A stretch of 64,000 bases of DNA from Arenicola marina (lineage: Eukaryota > Annelida > Polychaeta > Arenicolidae). This document shows positions 24,292 through 35,465 of the stretch, in pieces. A model generated the notes under the pieces. That model was not told the origin of the DNA. It worked only from the letters and a program-made list of their open reading frames with translations, and did not search any database. A program made the position numbers and the translations under genes. Numbering within the stretch: the stretch's first letter is position 1; each line of letters starts with the position of its first letter. The DNA is taken from assembly GCA_964019135.1 (NCBI GenBank), contig OZ025248.1, positions 69,446,119-69,510,118 on the forward strand, given 5' to 3'.

Positions 24292-24314
24292 TTTCTTTTG
24301 TTTCGCTCAAAATG

Positions 24315-24331
24315 CTAGATAGCCGAAACCA
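24315..24331 (+). repeat. 17-bp target-site duplication, left copy
   Basis: CTAGATAGCCGAAACCA here is repeated exactly at 26560-26576. The bases flanking the two copies differ on both sides, so the duplication is exactly 17 bp, typical of a non-LTR retrotransposon insertion. Confidence 0.85.
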
Positions 24332-26559
24332 GAATGATGGGCACGCAGAGGCTAACGCTGAAGGCAAAGCGAATATGTTTAACAATTACTTTTTAGCTCA
24401 GTCTATGCTCAGTACAGACGTCAGTTATGACGTAGAGGACGCGTGCGGATATCCGGGATTGAGTCGTATTGTGGTGACAAAGGAAGAAGTCTCTGATTTA
24501 TTGAAATTTATCAATGTAACAAAGGCCAGTGGTCATGATGGTGTCAGCCCGCGAATGCTGCGGGAAGCCGGCTCTTTTATATGTGAACCCCTATCTAAAT
24601 TGTTTAACGTATGCCTTGAAACGTGTAAGATGCCTCTCTTGTGGAAGCAGGCGAATGTTATCCCCATATCCAAAAAAGGTAGCCGCAATGTGGTTGAAAA
24701 CTACAGACCTGTGTCGCTTCTAAGCTGTACCGGGAAATTACTCGAAAGGGTTATTTTTAAGCATGCCTTCAACTACCTGCGCGACAACGATATTCTATGT
24801 CGATTTCAGTCTGGCTTCATACCAGGTGACAGCACAACCAATCAATTAGTTCATTTATGTCACATATTTAGTGAAGCATTGGATAAGCAAAAAGATGTAC
24901 GCGTTGTGTTTTGTGATATGTCGAAGGCATTTGACCGTGTTCGGCACTCTGGCCTTTTAAAACAACTTAAACGAATTGGGATTCCTGGCAATTTACTAGA
25001 ATGGTTTAAAAATTATTTGGAAGACAGATATCAGCGAGTTGTAATTGATGGCGTGGCGTCTTCTTTGGGCAATATACAAGCTGGGGTTCCACAAGGATCA
25101 GTCCTACGTTCCTATGCTATTTTGAATCTATATTAATGATATTGTTGATGGTTTACAGTCGAATATACGACTCTTTGCTGGTGACACGACTGTATATGTA
25201 ATCGTTGATGATGGTGACGAGACCATTGGAGTTGATATGGTAACTCAAGACCTGGAGCGTATGGAAACGTGGGCATCAGATTGGTTCATTACGTGTAGTG
25301 CCCCCAAGACGAAATCTATGGTGATATCTAACAAACATAAACGTGATGTTCCAGCGTTGCACATGGGTAATGAAACTTTAAACAGCGTCACTAAGCACAA
25401 ACACCTCGGTGTTACGTTAAGCTCAAGAGTAACCTGGACGGCTCTTATTAATGAAATTTATCTGAAAGCTAATAGAAGGGTTGATTTGTTGGCAAGGCTG
25501 CGTTTTAAACTCAATAGGGGTGTATTAGACTTGATGTATAAAACATTTGTACGCCCAACTATGGAATATGCATGCGTTGTGTGGGATGGCTGCACCCAAC
25601 GGACGCTGATAAATTAGAAGCTGTTCAGCTCCGAGCTGGCCGTCTTGTGTCTGGAGCCATTAAGCACACAAGCCACTCTTTGATTTATAACGAATTGGGC
25701 TGGGAAACACTGAGTGCTCGACGCAGAAGGTTTAAACTTACCTTGTTTCACAAAATATTTTATGGGGAAGCACCCGAGTACCTGTGTGATATCCTACCTC
25801 AAACTGTAAATGACAGAACGCATTATGGGTTACAAAATGCTCAGCCATTTAATGTAACTACTGTTCAAACACGTCTGACGTCGTACTACAGCTCCTTTCT
25901 ACCAAGTGCAATTAGGCTCTGGATTGAACTACCAATCTCCGTAAGATCACTTAGTGACAACAAAGCTTTCAAAAGGGCTTTAGTCGACCTTGACATTCGA
26001 ACTAGTCGGGCAACAAATAAATTATTTAACTACGGTCGGCGCTCAACGAATGTTGTTCATGCGCGTCTCAGATTGAGTTGCAGTGACCTAAAGGCACATC
26101 TATTTGATATGCAGTGCAGTGTCTCTGTGGAGCGACGAGGGAGAACACAATACATTACTTCTTTCAATGTCCGAGGTTTACAGTCTTGCATGATCGACTG
26201 ACACAAATTATTCTGAAATATACATCTATGTCTATCGGAACTATGTTATATGGAAACAATGATTTACCAATTGAAGAAAACAAAGCTATATTTAGAGCTG
26301 TTCATGATTATATTGATGGAACTAGAAGATTCAAATCTTAAAGAATACATTTCTCTGTAATGACGTTTTGTGTGTAGATCTGTATACTGTGGAGTTTTGT
26401 CCAGACTAGCCCAATGTTGTTGGCGTAAACTTGTATAAACTTGTACTTTATGTTAGGAGATGATTTTATACATGCTTATTTCTGACGTATTATTTTAAGC
26501 AAAAGGAATTTGTATAGGCAATGCCTGTTTTCCGATTGCGTAATACAAATATGTTTAAT
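24332..26559 (+). mobile_element. CR1/jockey-like LINE, 5'-truncated insertion
   Basis: A 2.23-kb insertion bounded by the 17-bp duplication. It starts within coding sequence just upstream of the reverse-transcriptase domain, so the endonuclease part and 5' end are missing, as expected for incomplete reverse transcription. It contains the decayed reverse-transcriptase frame (24334-26341) and about 220 bases of 3' untranslated sequence ending ACAAATATGTTTAAT. It lies inside an older LINE of opposite orientation, whose coding remnant continues from 26577 to the right on the - strand. The clade assignment rests on domain style and not on a tree. Confidence 0.8.
24334..26341 (+). pseudogene. Reverse transcriptase of CR1/jockey-like LINE, broken
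   Basis: Once a retrotransposon polymerase for target-primed reverse transcription. Visible in order: a KANMFNNYF block, the fingers motif GHDGVSPRML (about 24535), ENYRPVSLLS (about 24700), RFQSGFIPGDSTTNQL (about 24800), catalytic block FCDMSKAFDRV (about 24910) and GVPQGSVL (about 25085). The palm motif at 25174-25185 reads FAGD in place of FADD, so one catalytic aspartate is lost. A thumb/maturase-like region with KHLGVTL and a C-terminal cysteine-histidine motif (CLCGATRENTIHYFFQC, about 26120) follow. Three frameshifts, near 25110-25140, 25590 and 26115, break it. It cannot encode an active enzyme. Confidence 0.85.
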
Positions 26560-26576
26560 CTAGATAGCCGAAACCA
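26560..26576 (+). repeat. 17-bp target-site duplication, right copy
   Basis: Exact repeat of 24315-24331. On the - strand it forms part of the older LINE's coding remnant (reading KELWFRLS), which is how the interrupted host element can be recognised. Confidence 0.85.
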
Positions 26577-27335
26577 TAACTCTTTGACCTCGGTCGCCCA
26601 GGTTCTTCTGCCAATCACATCGAGTTTGCACAGCATAGGGCAGCAAGCCTTCGGCAAGCGGTGCTCATCCATTCCCAGAAAATTTCACCAATATTTGAAG
26701 AACTTAAACTTAATATAACATCTATCTTGTACCTACCACATTCACGCAGAACAAGTGAGTTTGAAGTGTGGCTGGGCAGTTTCAGCACATATTTACAATA
26801 TTTCGTTTGCACCCTTTCAATAGATGTGTGTTGAAACCCCAAATTTCACTTCCATATGTTAAGATAGGTAACCCCATTTTATGAAATAAATTACACAGCA
26901 TTTTAGAAATAATTAATCCAAGACATTTATAAATATGGTGCAGATTCGAGCTGGACTCCATCAAGGCACCATTTTTCAATTTTCCTCAGTGGACATCGTT
27001 TTAAAATACTATAACTTGTATTTTATCCAAGTTTACCTTAAACCCCCTATTTTTTGCAGAAGACTGATACCGAATTGATTTGATTTTGTAGAACAGCGCT
27101 AATACGTTATCGAAGTTATCTTTAATAAAGATACCATTTGTACCTGACTTTGCAAGATCATCTATCTGTACATACGTATATAATAAACAGGAGTGGACTA
27201 ACCTGGCAACCTTGCCGTGTACCTATTTTCATATCAAATAATTCAAAGAGACCAGTGGGTGTTAATACTGCTGATGACAGTTTCCCATATATGCATGAGT
27301 GATATAATTGCGACCGTCAGATACATGTTTTAATT
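26577..27335 (-). pseudogene. Older LINE reverse-transcriptase remnant, interrupted
   Basis: Reading the - strand from about 27335: GKLSSAVLTPTGLFELF, then GTRQGCQVSPLLFIIYV (about 27215-27180), the fingers/palm block of a non-LTR reverse transcriptase. A remnant of the second palm motif is IDDLAKSG; sequence before it appears deleted. GFKVNLDKIQVIVF (about 27030), PILTYGSEIWGF (about 26850) and TKYCKYVLKLPSHT follow, then TWATEVKELWFRLS up to the insertion point. Frameshifts and stops are frequent. It belongs to a different LINE family from its invader and resembles the remnant at 63270-63790. Confidence 0.75.
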
Positions 27336-27865
27336 TTCTTACCTCTGTTCGTTGTTTAGACTCACCTAAACCATAACCAATCACATAGTATCATACAGTT
27401 AGTTCCGTCACAACATTTGACAAGAGGATGGCATGAAACAAGTCACAGACTAATATGGGTTCTCAAATGTCTGTTAAATTGATTGTTCCCGCCAGCCACG
27501 GCGAGATAAAATTATTTGAAATTGTTATTATTATATTTGTAATTGTCATATTATATTTGTAATTGTCATATTACCTTTGTAATTGTCATATTACATTTGT
27601 AATTGCCATATTACATTTGTAATTGTCATATTACATTTGTAATTGTCATATTACATTGATATTATTAAGTCCAATAAATAATTCTCATACTTTAGATAGC
27701 TTAAATAGCTTAAATTGAATTTAGGAAATAATGACATAATAATTCTGATTAATCAGAATTGGCTTAATGGCTGCGCGGAGAATTATAGGAGTACTACATG
27801 GGACTACGTGTTTGTATCACCCCTACCCGATGGTGAGAAGAACGAATGGACTCGTCCAAGTGGAA
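27336..27865. other. AT-rich stretch around the 20-bp array
   Basis: AT-rich DNA on both sides of the 20-bp repeat. The part left of 27520 could be further upstream sequence of the - strand LINE, but I could not read coding motifs in it. Confidence 0.4.
27520..27660. repeat. 20-bp AT-rich minisatellite, seven copies
   Basis: Units AATTGTCATATTACATTTGT repeat every 20 bp from 27521 to 27660 with single-base changes. The array is short and nearly perfect. Confidence 0.95.
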
Positions 27866-28660
27866 CACATGGTTTCAATTGGCGATGTGTTTCCCCTACA
27901 TGGTTTCTATTGGCGAAGTTTGTTTCACCCCATGGTCATCATTGGCAATGTGTTTTCCCCCACATGGTTTCCATTGGCGAAGTGTTTTCCCCCACATGGT
28001 TTCTATTGACGATGCGTTTTCCCCCACATGGTCTCCATTGGCGATGTGTTTTCAGCCACATGGTCTCCATTGGCGATGTGTTTTCCCCCACATGGTTTCT
28101 ATTGGCAAATTGTTTTTCACCCCATGGTCTCCATTGGCAATGTGTTTTCCCCCACATGGTTTTCATTGGCGAAGTGTTTTCCCCCACATGGATTCTATTG
28201 ACGATGTGTTTTCCCCCACATGGTCTCCATTGGCGATGTGTTTTCCCCCACATGGTCTCCATTGGCGATGTGTTTTCAGCCACATGGTCTCCATTGGCGA
28301 TGTGTTTTTCCCCACATGGTTTCCATTGGCGATGTGTTTTCCCCCACATGGTCTCCATTGGTGATGTGTTTTTCCCCACATGGTTTCCATTGGCGATGTG
28401 TTTTCCACCACATGGTCTCCATTGGCAATGTGTTTTCCCCCACATGGTTTCCATTGGCGAAGTGTTTTCCACCACATGGTTTCTATTGACGATGTGTTTT
28501 CCCCCATATGGTTTCCATTGGCGAAGTGTTTCCCGCCACATGGTTTCCATTGGCGATGTGTTTTTCCCTACATGGTTTCCATTGGCGATGTGTTTTCCCC
28601 ACATGGTTTCCATTGGCGATGTGTTTTTTTCGCCACATGTTTATCAGTGGCGATGCTTTT
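27866..28660. repeat. 32-bp minisatellite, about 25 copies
   Basis: Each unit contains CCACATGGTTTCCATTGGCG followed by ATGTGTTTTCCCC. Variants are CATGGTCTCC, TTCTATTGACG and GGCGAAGTG. Although 32 is not a multiple of three, the + frame 27715-28896 stays open for 393 codons, passing through all three readings of the unit with a 32-residue period, and - strand frames are open too. It is unrelated in sequence to the 32-bp array at 11.5 kb. Confidence 0.96.
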
Positions 28661-29278
28661 TTTCTACAACTGATAATAATCTTAAAGTTTGTATTCTCGG
28701 AAATAAAGTTGCCCTATCCAACTACTTACCTAACATTTTATGTTATTATATTGCAACACAGAGAAAGGAGCGGCGGGTGAGCCAGTCACATCACATTTTC
28801 ATAGCTCGGGCTATAAAATATATATATTCGGAAACCCGGAATCAACCTCGAGTGCTTGTTAAACACGGTATTGTAAGTGGACTTCCATCAGGCTAAAACG
28901 TAGTTCTTCTACATTTTATATGAGGACAGGTGCACCAGAGGTGTAAATCTCTCCCGTAGCGGATTAACCTTACAGCAGTACGGCCCTGCAGTGAGGGACT
29001 TAACGCTGTAAACATGTAATCTATTTCCGGCCCATATAATGGTTTCCCACTTACATATTTACGTCTTGCAACCCAATAAAGCAGCGGACAGAGTGGTGCC
29101 CCAATTTGCGTTGGTTCATCTGTGCCTAGCCCACACGATAGATTAATAATATTGGCACCCACGGTGCGGTAGTTTTAATATTTGATACACCCGATGGCAT
29201 TGTGGAAAGAGCAGTAGTCTGCGAAAAGCCATCTTCATGACACATCTGTCTGTGTCATGCGTCTGTCAGCGGTTTTCC
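28661..29278. other. Unique stretch, no gene seen
   Basis: About 600 bases between the 32-bp and 28-bp arrays. The 89-codon frame on the - strand (28893-29162) has no recognisable domain. Confidence 0.5.
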
Positions 29279-32211
29279 CGTGGCTGAACCCTGTGCTGTA
29301 CGATGCCGTGGTTAAATCCTGCGCTGTACGATGCCGTGGTTGAACCCTGTGCTGTACGATGCCGTGGTTGAACCCAGTGCTGTACGATGCCGTGGTTGAA
29401 CCATGTGCTGTACGATGCCATGGTTGAACCCTGTGCTGTACGATGCCGTGGTTTAACCATGTGCTGTACGATGCCGTGGTTGAACCCTGTGCTGTACAAT
29501 GCCGTGGTTTAACCATGTGCTGTACGATGACGTGGTTGAACCCTGTGCTGTACGATGCCGTGGTTTAACCATGTGCTGTACGATGCCGTGGTTGAACCCT
29601 GTGCTGTACGATGCCGTGGTTTAACCTTGTGCTGTACGATGCGTGGTTAAACCCTGTGCTGTACGATGCCGTGGTTGCACCCTGTGCTGTACGATGCCGT
29701 GGTTAAACCCTGTGCTGTACGATGCCGTGGTTGCACCCTGTGCTGTACGATGCCGTGGTTAAACCCTGTGCTGTACGATGCCGTGGTTGCACCCTGTGCT
29801 GTACGATGCCGTGGTTGCACCCTGTGCTGTACGATGCGTGGTTAAACCCTGTGCTGTACGATGCCGTGGTTGCACCCTGTGCTGTACGATGCCGTGGTTA
29901 AACCCTGTGCTGTACGATGCCGTGGTTGCACCCTGTGCTGTACGATGCCGTGGTTAAACCCTGTGCTGTACGATGCCGTGGTTGAACCCTGTGTTGTACG
30001 ATGCCGTGGTTGAACCCTGTGCTGTTCGATGCCGTGGTTAAACCCTGTGCTGTACGATGCCGTGGTTGAACCCTGTGCTGTACGATGCCGCGGTTGAACC
30101 CTGTGCTGTACGATGCCGCGGTTGAACCCTGTGCTGTACGATGCCGTGGTTGAACCCTGTGCTGTACGATGCCGCGGTTGAACCCTGTGCTGTACGATGC
30201 CGTGGTTGAACCCTGTGCTGTACGATGCCGTGGTTGAACCCAGTGCTGTACGATGCCGTGGTTGAACCCTGTGCTGTACGATGCCGTGGTTGAACCCTGT
30301 GCTGTACGATGCCGTGGTTGAACCTTGTGCTGTACGATGCCGTGGTTTAACCATGTGCTGTACGATGCCGTGGTTTAACCATGTGCTGTACGATGCCGCG
30401 GTTGAACCCTGTGCTGTACGATGCCGTGGTTGAACCCTGTGCTGTACGATGCCGTGGTTTAACCATGTGCTGTACGATGCCGTGGTTGAACCCTGTGCTG
30501 TACGATGCCGTGGTTGAACCCTGTGCTGTACGATGCCGCGGTTGAACCCTGTGCTGTACGATGCCGTGGTTGAACCCTGTGCTGTACGATGCCGTGGTTG
30601 AACCCTGTGCTGTACGATGCCGTGGTTGAACCCTGTGCTGTACGATGCCGTGGTTGAACCCTGTGCTGTACGATGCCGCGGTTGAACCCTGTGCTGTACG
30701 ATGCCGTGGTTGAACCCTGTGCTGTACGATGCCGTGGTTGAACCCTGTGCTGTACGATGCCGTGGTTGAACCCAGTGCTGTACGATGCCGTGGTTGAACC
30801 CTGTGCTGTACGATGCCGTGGTTGAACCCAGTGCTGTACGATGCCGCGGTTGAACCCTGTGCTGTACGATGCCGTGGTTGAACCCTGTGCTGTACGATGC
30901 CGTGGTTGAACCCTGTGCTGTACGATGCCGTGGTTGAACCCAGTGCTGTACGATGCCGTGGTTGAACCCTGTGCTGTACGATGCCGTGGTTGAACCCAGT
31001 GCTGTACGATGCCGCGGTTGAACCCAGTGCTGTACGATGCCGTGGTTGAACCCTGTGCTGTACGATGCCGTGGTTGAACCCTGTGCTGTACGATGCCGCG
31101 GTTGAACCCTGTGCTGTACGATGCCGTGGTTGAACCCTGTGCTGTACGATGCCGTGGTTGAACCCTGTGCTGTACGATGCCGTGGTTGAACCCAGTGCTG
31201 TACGATGCCGTGGTTGAACCCTGTGCTCTACGATGCCGTGGTTGAACCCTGTGCTGTACGATGCCGTGGTTGAACCCAGTGCTGTACGATGCCGTGGTTG
31301 AACCCTGTGCTGTACGATGCCGTGGTTGAACCCAGTGCTGTACGATGCCGTGGTTGAACCCTGTGCTGTACGATGCCGTGGTTGAACACTGTGCTGTACG
31401 ATGCCGTGGTTTAACCATGTGCTGTACGATGCCGTGGTTAAACCCTGTGCTGTACGATGCCGTGGTTGAACCCTGTGCTGTACGATGCCGTGGTTGAACC
31501 CTGTGCTGTACGATGCCGTGGTTGAACCCTGTGCTGTACGATGCCGCGGTTGAACCCTGTGCTGTACGATGCCGTGGTTGAACCCAGTGCTGTACGATGC
31601 CGTGGTTGAACACTGTGCTCTACGATGCCGTGGTTGAACCCTGTGCTGTACGATGCCGTGGTTGAACCCAGTGCTGTACGATGCCGTGGTTGAACCCTGT
31701 GCCCTACGATGCCGTGGTTAAACCATGTGCTGTACGATGCCGTGGTTAAACCCTGTGCTGTCCGATGCCGTGGTTGAACCCTGTGCTGTACGATGCCGTG
31801 GTTGCACCCTGTGCTGTACGATGCCGTGGTTAAACCCTGTGCTGTACGATGCCGTGGTTGAACCCTGTGTTGTACGATGCCGTGGTTGAACCCTGTGCTG
31901 TACGATGCCGTGGTTTAACCATGTGCTGTACGATGCCGTGGTTTAACCCTGTGCTGTACGATGCCGTGGTTGAACCTTGTGCTGTACGATGCCGTGGTTA
32001 AACCCTGTGCTGTACGATGCCGTGGTTCAACCATGTACTGTACGATGCCGTGGTTCAACCATGTGCTGTACGATGCCGTGGTTAAACCCTGTGCTGTACG
32101 ATGCCGTGGTTGAACCCTGTGCTGTACGATGCCGTGGTTGAACCTTGTGCTGTACGATGCGTGGTTTAACCATGTGCTGTACGATGCCGTGGTTGAACCC
32201 TGTGCTGCTCG
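29279..32211. repeat. 2.9-kb array of 28-bp units, about 105 copies
   Basis: Each unit contains GTGCTGTACGATGCCGTGG then TTGAACCCT. Variants: TTGCACC, TTAAACC, TTTAACCAT, GCCGCGG, AACCCAG, and 27-bp units with GATGCGTGG. Variants cluster: TTGCACC alternates with TTAAACC at 29650-29960, and AACCCAG and GCCGCGG types dominate 30,400-31,400. No frame on the - strand contains a stop in the common unit, so frames up to 384 codons (30459-31613) open with a 28-residue period. Not a gene and not CRISPR, since no spacers occur. Confidence 0.97.
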
Positions 32212-32284
32212 ATCCATCAGTTGGTTCGTTGGATGTATATTCAAGACGTTTTAACCACCTTTGTTCATATCGCGTCAATGGGAG

Positions 32285-32482
32285 AAGGAAGGGAGAGTGG
32301 AGCCATGTCCCCAAGGGTTACCCCCTACTCTTTGTGAAGAAGGACATGGGATCTTGATCCTGCGACCACACAGACATGGCCACAGCGGGGCTCGAACCAC
32401 CGATCCATGTGCCGTTAGGCTCTCAGGTGGCCAGAGCACTCAAATCAAGCGCCCTAACCCACTGAGCTATCGAGGCGGCCCA
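32285..32482 (-). mobile_element. tRNA-derived SINE, family B, copy 1
   Basis: Read on the - strand, the head carries the pol III A box TAGCTCAGTGGG (32458-32469) and B box GGTTCGAGCCC (32388-32398), separated by about 60 bases, as in tRNAs with a long variable arm. The body ends in a tail containing GTAGGGGGTAACC and GGACATGGCTCCACTC. That tail unit is the one found tandemly repeated at 56001-56308. It sits directly beyond the 28-bp array. Confidence 0.75.
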
Positions 32483-32807
32483 TGATCCATCAGTCTCAGC
32501 TGTCTGTTTTACGGTAAGGTTATGGCGCTGCCAGCCTTTAGCGGTCACTTCAATAGGGATTTCCTCCCGTGAGCTTTCTAGACCGGTCCCGCCGCCCAAT
32601 TCACCTCCACGGTGGAGATGAAAAAATACAACCAAATAGAGTGACGGCGAGGCCTGGTTTGAGGAAGATAATAAAACCTATAAAGTCAAATCACTGTGAA
32701 AGGGAAAGAGAGGTACAAGGGATACATATATCATGATACTCTCCTACCCTTTGAGAAGGCGGAGGCGTGATCTTTATCCTGAGTAGACAATGTTTTCATG
32801 TTGTGTT
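32483..32807. other. Unique spacer between SINE and 30-bp array
   Basis: About 320 bases of ordinary sequence with no supported feature. Confidence 0.5.
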
Positions 32808-35465
32808 ATGTCATGTTAAAGCTGCTTATTAAACAATCTCCTATGTTAAAGCTGCTCATTAAACAATATCCTATGTTAAAGCTGCTCATTAAACAATCTC
32901 CTATGTTAAAGCTGCTCATAAAACAATATCCTATGTTAAAGCTGCTCATTAAACAATTTCCTATGTTAAAGCAGCTCATTAAACAATCTCGCATGTTAAA
33001 ACTGCTCATTAAACAATCTCCTATGTTAAAGCTGCTCATTAAACAATCTCCTATGTTAAAGCTGCTTATTGAGCAATATCCTATATCAAAGCTGCTTATT
33101 AAACAATTTCCTATGTTAAAGGGGGGGCCTCCCTGGTGTAGTGGTTAGCGCACTAGACCGCAGATCAATAGGTCCTGGGTTCGAATCCGGGCTCAGGCAC
33201 CTAATCTGGGGCATGTTTCATTCCTTCATCCTTCATCGTCCCGGGAGGTTCCTTGGCCCAATTTAGCCTGTATGTGCACAAAAGTGGCCTAAAACACCAA
33301 CAATTCATTCCTATGTTAAAGCTGCTCATTAAACAATCTCCTATGTTAAAGCTGCTTATTAAACAATCTCCTATGTTAAAGCTGCTTATTAAACAATCTC
33401 CTATGTTAAAGCTGCTTATTAAACAATCTCCTATGTTAAACTGCCCATTAAACAATCTCCTATGTTAAAGCTGCTTATTAAACAATCTCCTACGTTAAAT
33501 CTGCTCATTAAACAATCTCCTATGTCAAAGCTGCTTATTAAACAATCTCCTATGTTAAAGCTGCTCATTAAACAATTTTCCTATGTTAAAGCTGCTCATT
33601 AAACAATTTTCCTATGTTAAAGCTGCTTATTAAACAATTTTCTATGTTAAAGCTGCCCATTAAACAATTTCCTATGTTAAAGCTGCTTATTAAACAATCT
33701 TCTATGTTAAAGCTGCTTATTAAACAATCCCCTATGTTAAAGCTGCTCATTAAACAATCTCCTATGTTAAAGCTGCTTATTAAACAATTTCCTATGTTAA
33801 AGCTGCTCATTAAACAATCTCCTATGTTACAGCTGCTTATTAAACAATCTCCTATGTTAAAGCTGCTCATTAAACAATCCCCTATGTTAAAGCTGCTTAT
33901 TGAGCAATATCCTATATCAAAGCTGCTTATTAAACAATTTCCTATGTTAAAGCTGCTTATTAAACAATGTCCTATGTTAAAGCTGCTCATTAAACAATCT
34001 CCTATGTTAAAGCTGCTCATTAAACAATTTCCTATGTTAAAGCTGCTTATCAAACAATCCCCTATGTTAAAGCTGCTCATTAAACAATCTCCTATGTTAA
34101 AGCTGCTTATTAAACAATATCCTATATCAAAGCTGCTCATTAAACAATCTCCTATGTTAAAGCTGCTTATTAAACAATCTCCAATGTTAAAGCTGCTCAT
34201 TAAACAATCCCCTATGTTAAAGCTGCTTATTGAGCAATATCCTATATCAAAGTTGCTTATTAAACAATTTCCTATGTTAAAGCTGCTTATTAAACAATCT
34301 CCTATGTTAAAGCTGCTCATTAAACAATATCCTATGTTAAAGCTGCTCATTAAACAATCTCCTATGTTAAAGCTGCTCATAAAACAATATCCTATGTTAA
34401 AGCTGCTCATTAAACAATTTCCTATGTTAAAGCTGCTCATTAAACAATCTCGCATGTTAAAGCTGCTCATTAAACAATCTCCTATGTTAAAGCTGCTTAT
34501 TGAGCAACATCCTATATCAAAGCTGCTTATTAAACAATTTCCTATGTTAAAGCTGCTCATTAAACAATCTCCTATGTTAAAGCTGCTTATTAAACAATCT
34601 CCTATGTTAAAGCTGCTTATTAAACAATCTCCTATGTTAAACTGCCCATTAAACAATCTCCTATGTTAAAGCTGCTTATTAAACAATCCCCTATGTTAAA
34701 GCTGCTCATTAAACAATCTCCTATGTTAAAGCTGCTTATTAAACAATTTCATATGTTAAAGCTGCTCATTAAACAATCTCCTATGTTAAAGCTGCTTATT
34801 AAACAATCTCCTATGTTAAAGCTGCTCATTAAACAATCCCCTATGTTAAAGCTGCTTATTGAGCAATATCCTATATCAAAGCTGCTTATTAAACAATTTC
34901 CTATGTTAAAGCTGCTTATTAAACAATATCCTATGTTAAAGCTGCTCATTAAACAATCTCCTATGTTAGAGCTGCTCATTAAACAATTTCCTATGTTAAA
35001 GCTGCTTATTAAACAATCTCCTATGTTAAAGCTGCTCATTAAACAATCCCCTATGTTAAAGCTGCTTATTGAGCAATATCCTATATCAAAGCTGCTTATT
35101 AAACAATTTCCTATGTTAAAGCTGCTTATTGAGCAATATCCTATGTTAAAGCTGCTCATTAAACAATCTCCTATGTTAAAGCTGCTCATTAAACAATTTC
35201 CTATGTTAAAGCTGCTCATTAAACAATCTCGCATGTTAAAGCTGCTCATTAAACAATCCCCTGTGTTAAAGCTGCTCATTAAACAATCTCCTATGTTAAA
35301 GCTGCTCATTAAACAATTTCCTATGTTAAAGCTGCTCATTAAACAATCTCGCATGTTAAAGCTGCTCATTAAACAATCCCCTGTGTTAAAGCTGCTTATT
35401 AAGCAATCTCCTATGTTAAAGCTGCTTCTTAAACAATTTCCTATGTCAAAGCTGTTCATTAAAGC
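32808..35465. repeat. 30-bp minisatellite, about 82 copies, SINE-interrupted
   Basis: Units CTATGTTAAAGCTGCTCATT plus AAACAATCTC. Marker variants: TTGAGCAATATC followed by CTATATCAAAG (near 33071, 33902, 34232, 34502, 34861, 35071), TCTCGCATG (32988, 34448, 35228, 35348) and a 29-bp unit with AAACTGCCC (33438 and 34639). Since 30 is a multiple of three, ten-residue peptide repeats open frames of about 350 codons on both strands. The array is broken by a SINE at 33122-33309. Confidence 0.97.
33122..33309 (+). mobile_element. tRNA-derived SINE, family A, copy 2, inside array
   Basis: The head has A box TGGTGTAGTGGTTAGCGC (from 33134) and B box GGTTCGAATCC (33178-33188). The body contains ATCGTCCCGGGAGGTTCC and TTTAGCC, and the tail TAAAACACCAACAATTC. 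The flanks CCTATGTTAAAG (33110-33121 and 33310-33321) would be the target duplication, and the array phase is preserved across it; as the flank is itself array sequence this cannot be proved. It is closer to a tRNA than the copy at 18328, so younger. Confidence 0.8.

Noticed and set aside
30459..31613. 384-codon frame on the - strand
   Set aside because: It is the 28-bp array read through its three stop-free frames; sister frames are equally open.
33122..33200. Possible genuine tRNA gene
   Set aside because: The A and B boxes are good but the acceptor arm pairs at only about four positions, and a SINE body follows; it is a SINE head.
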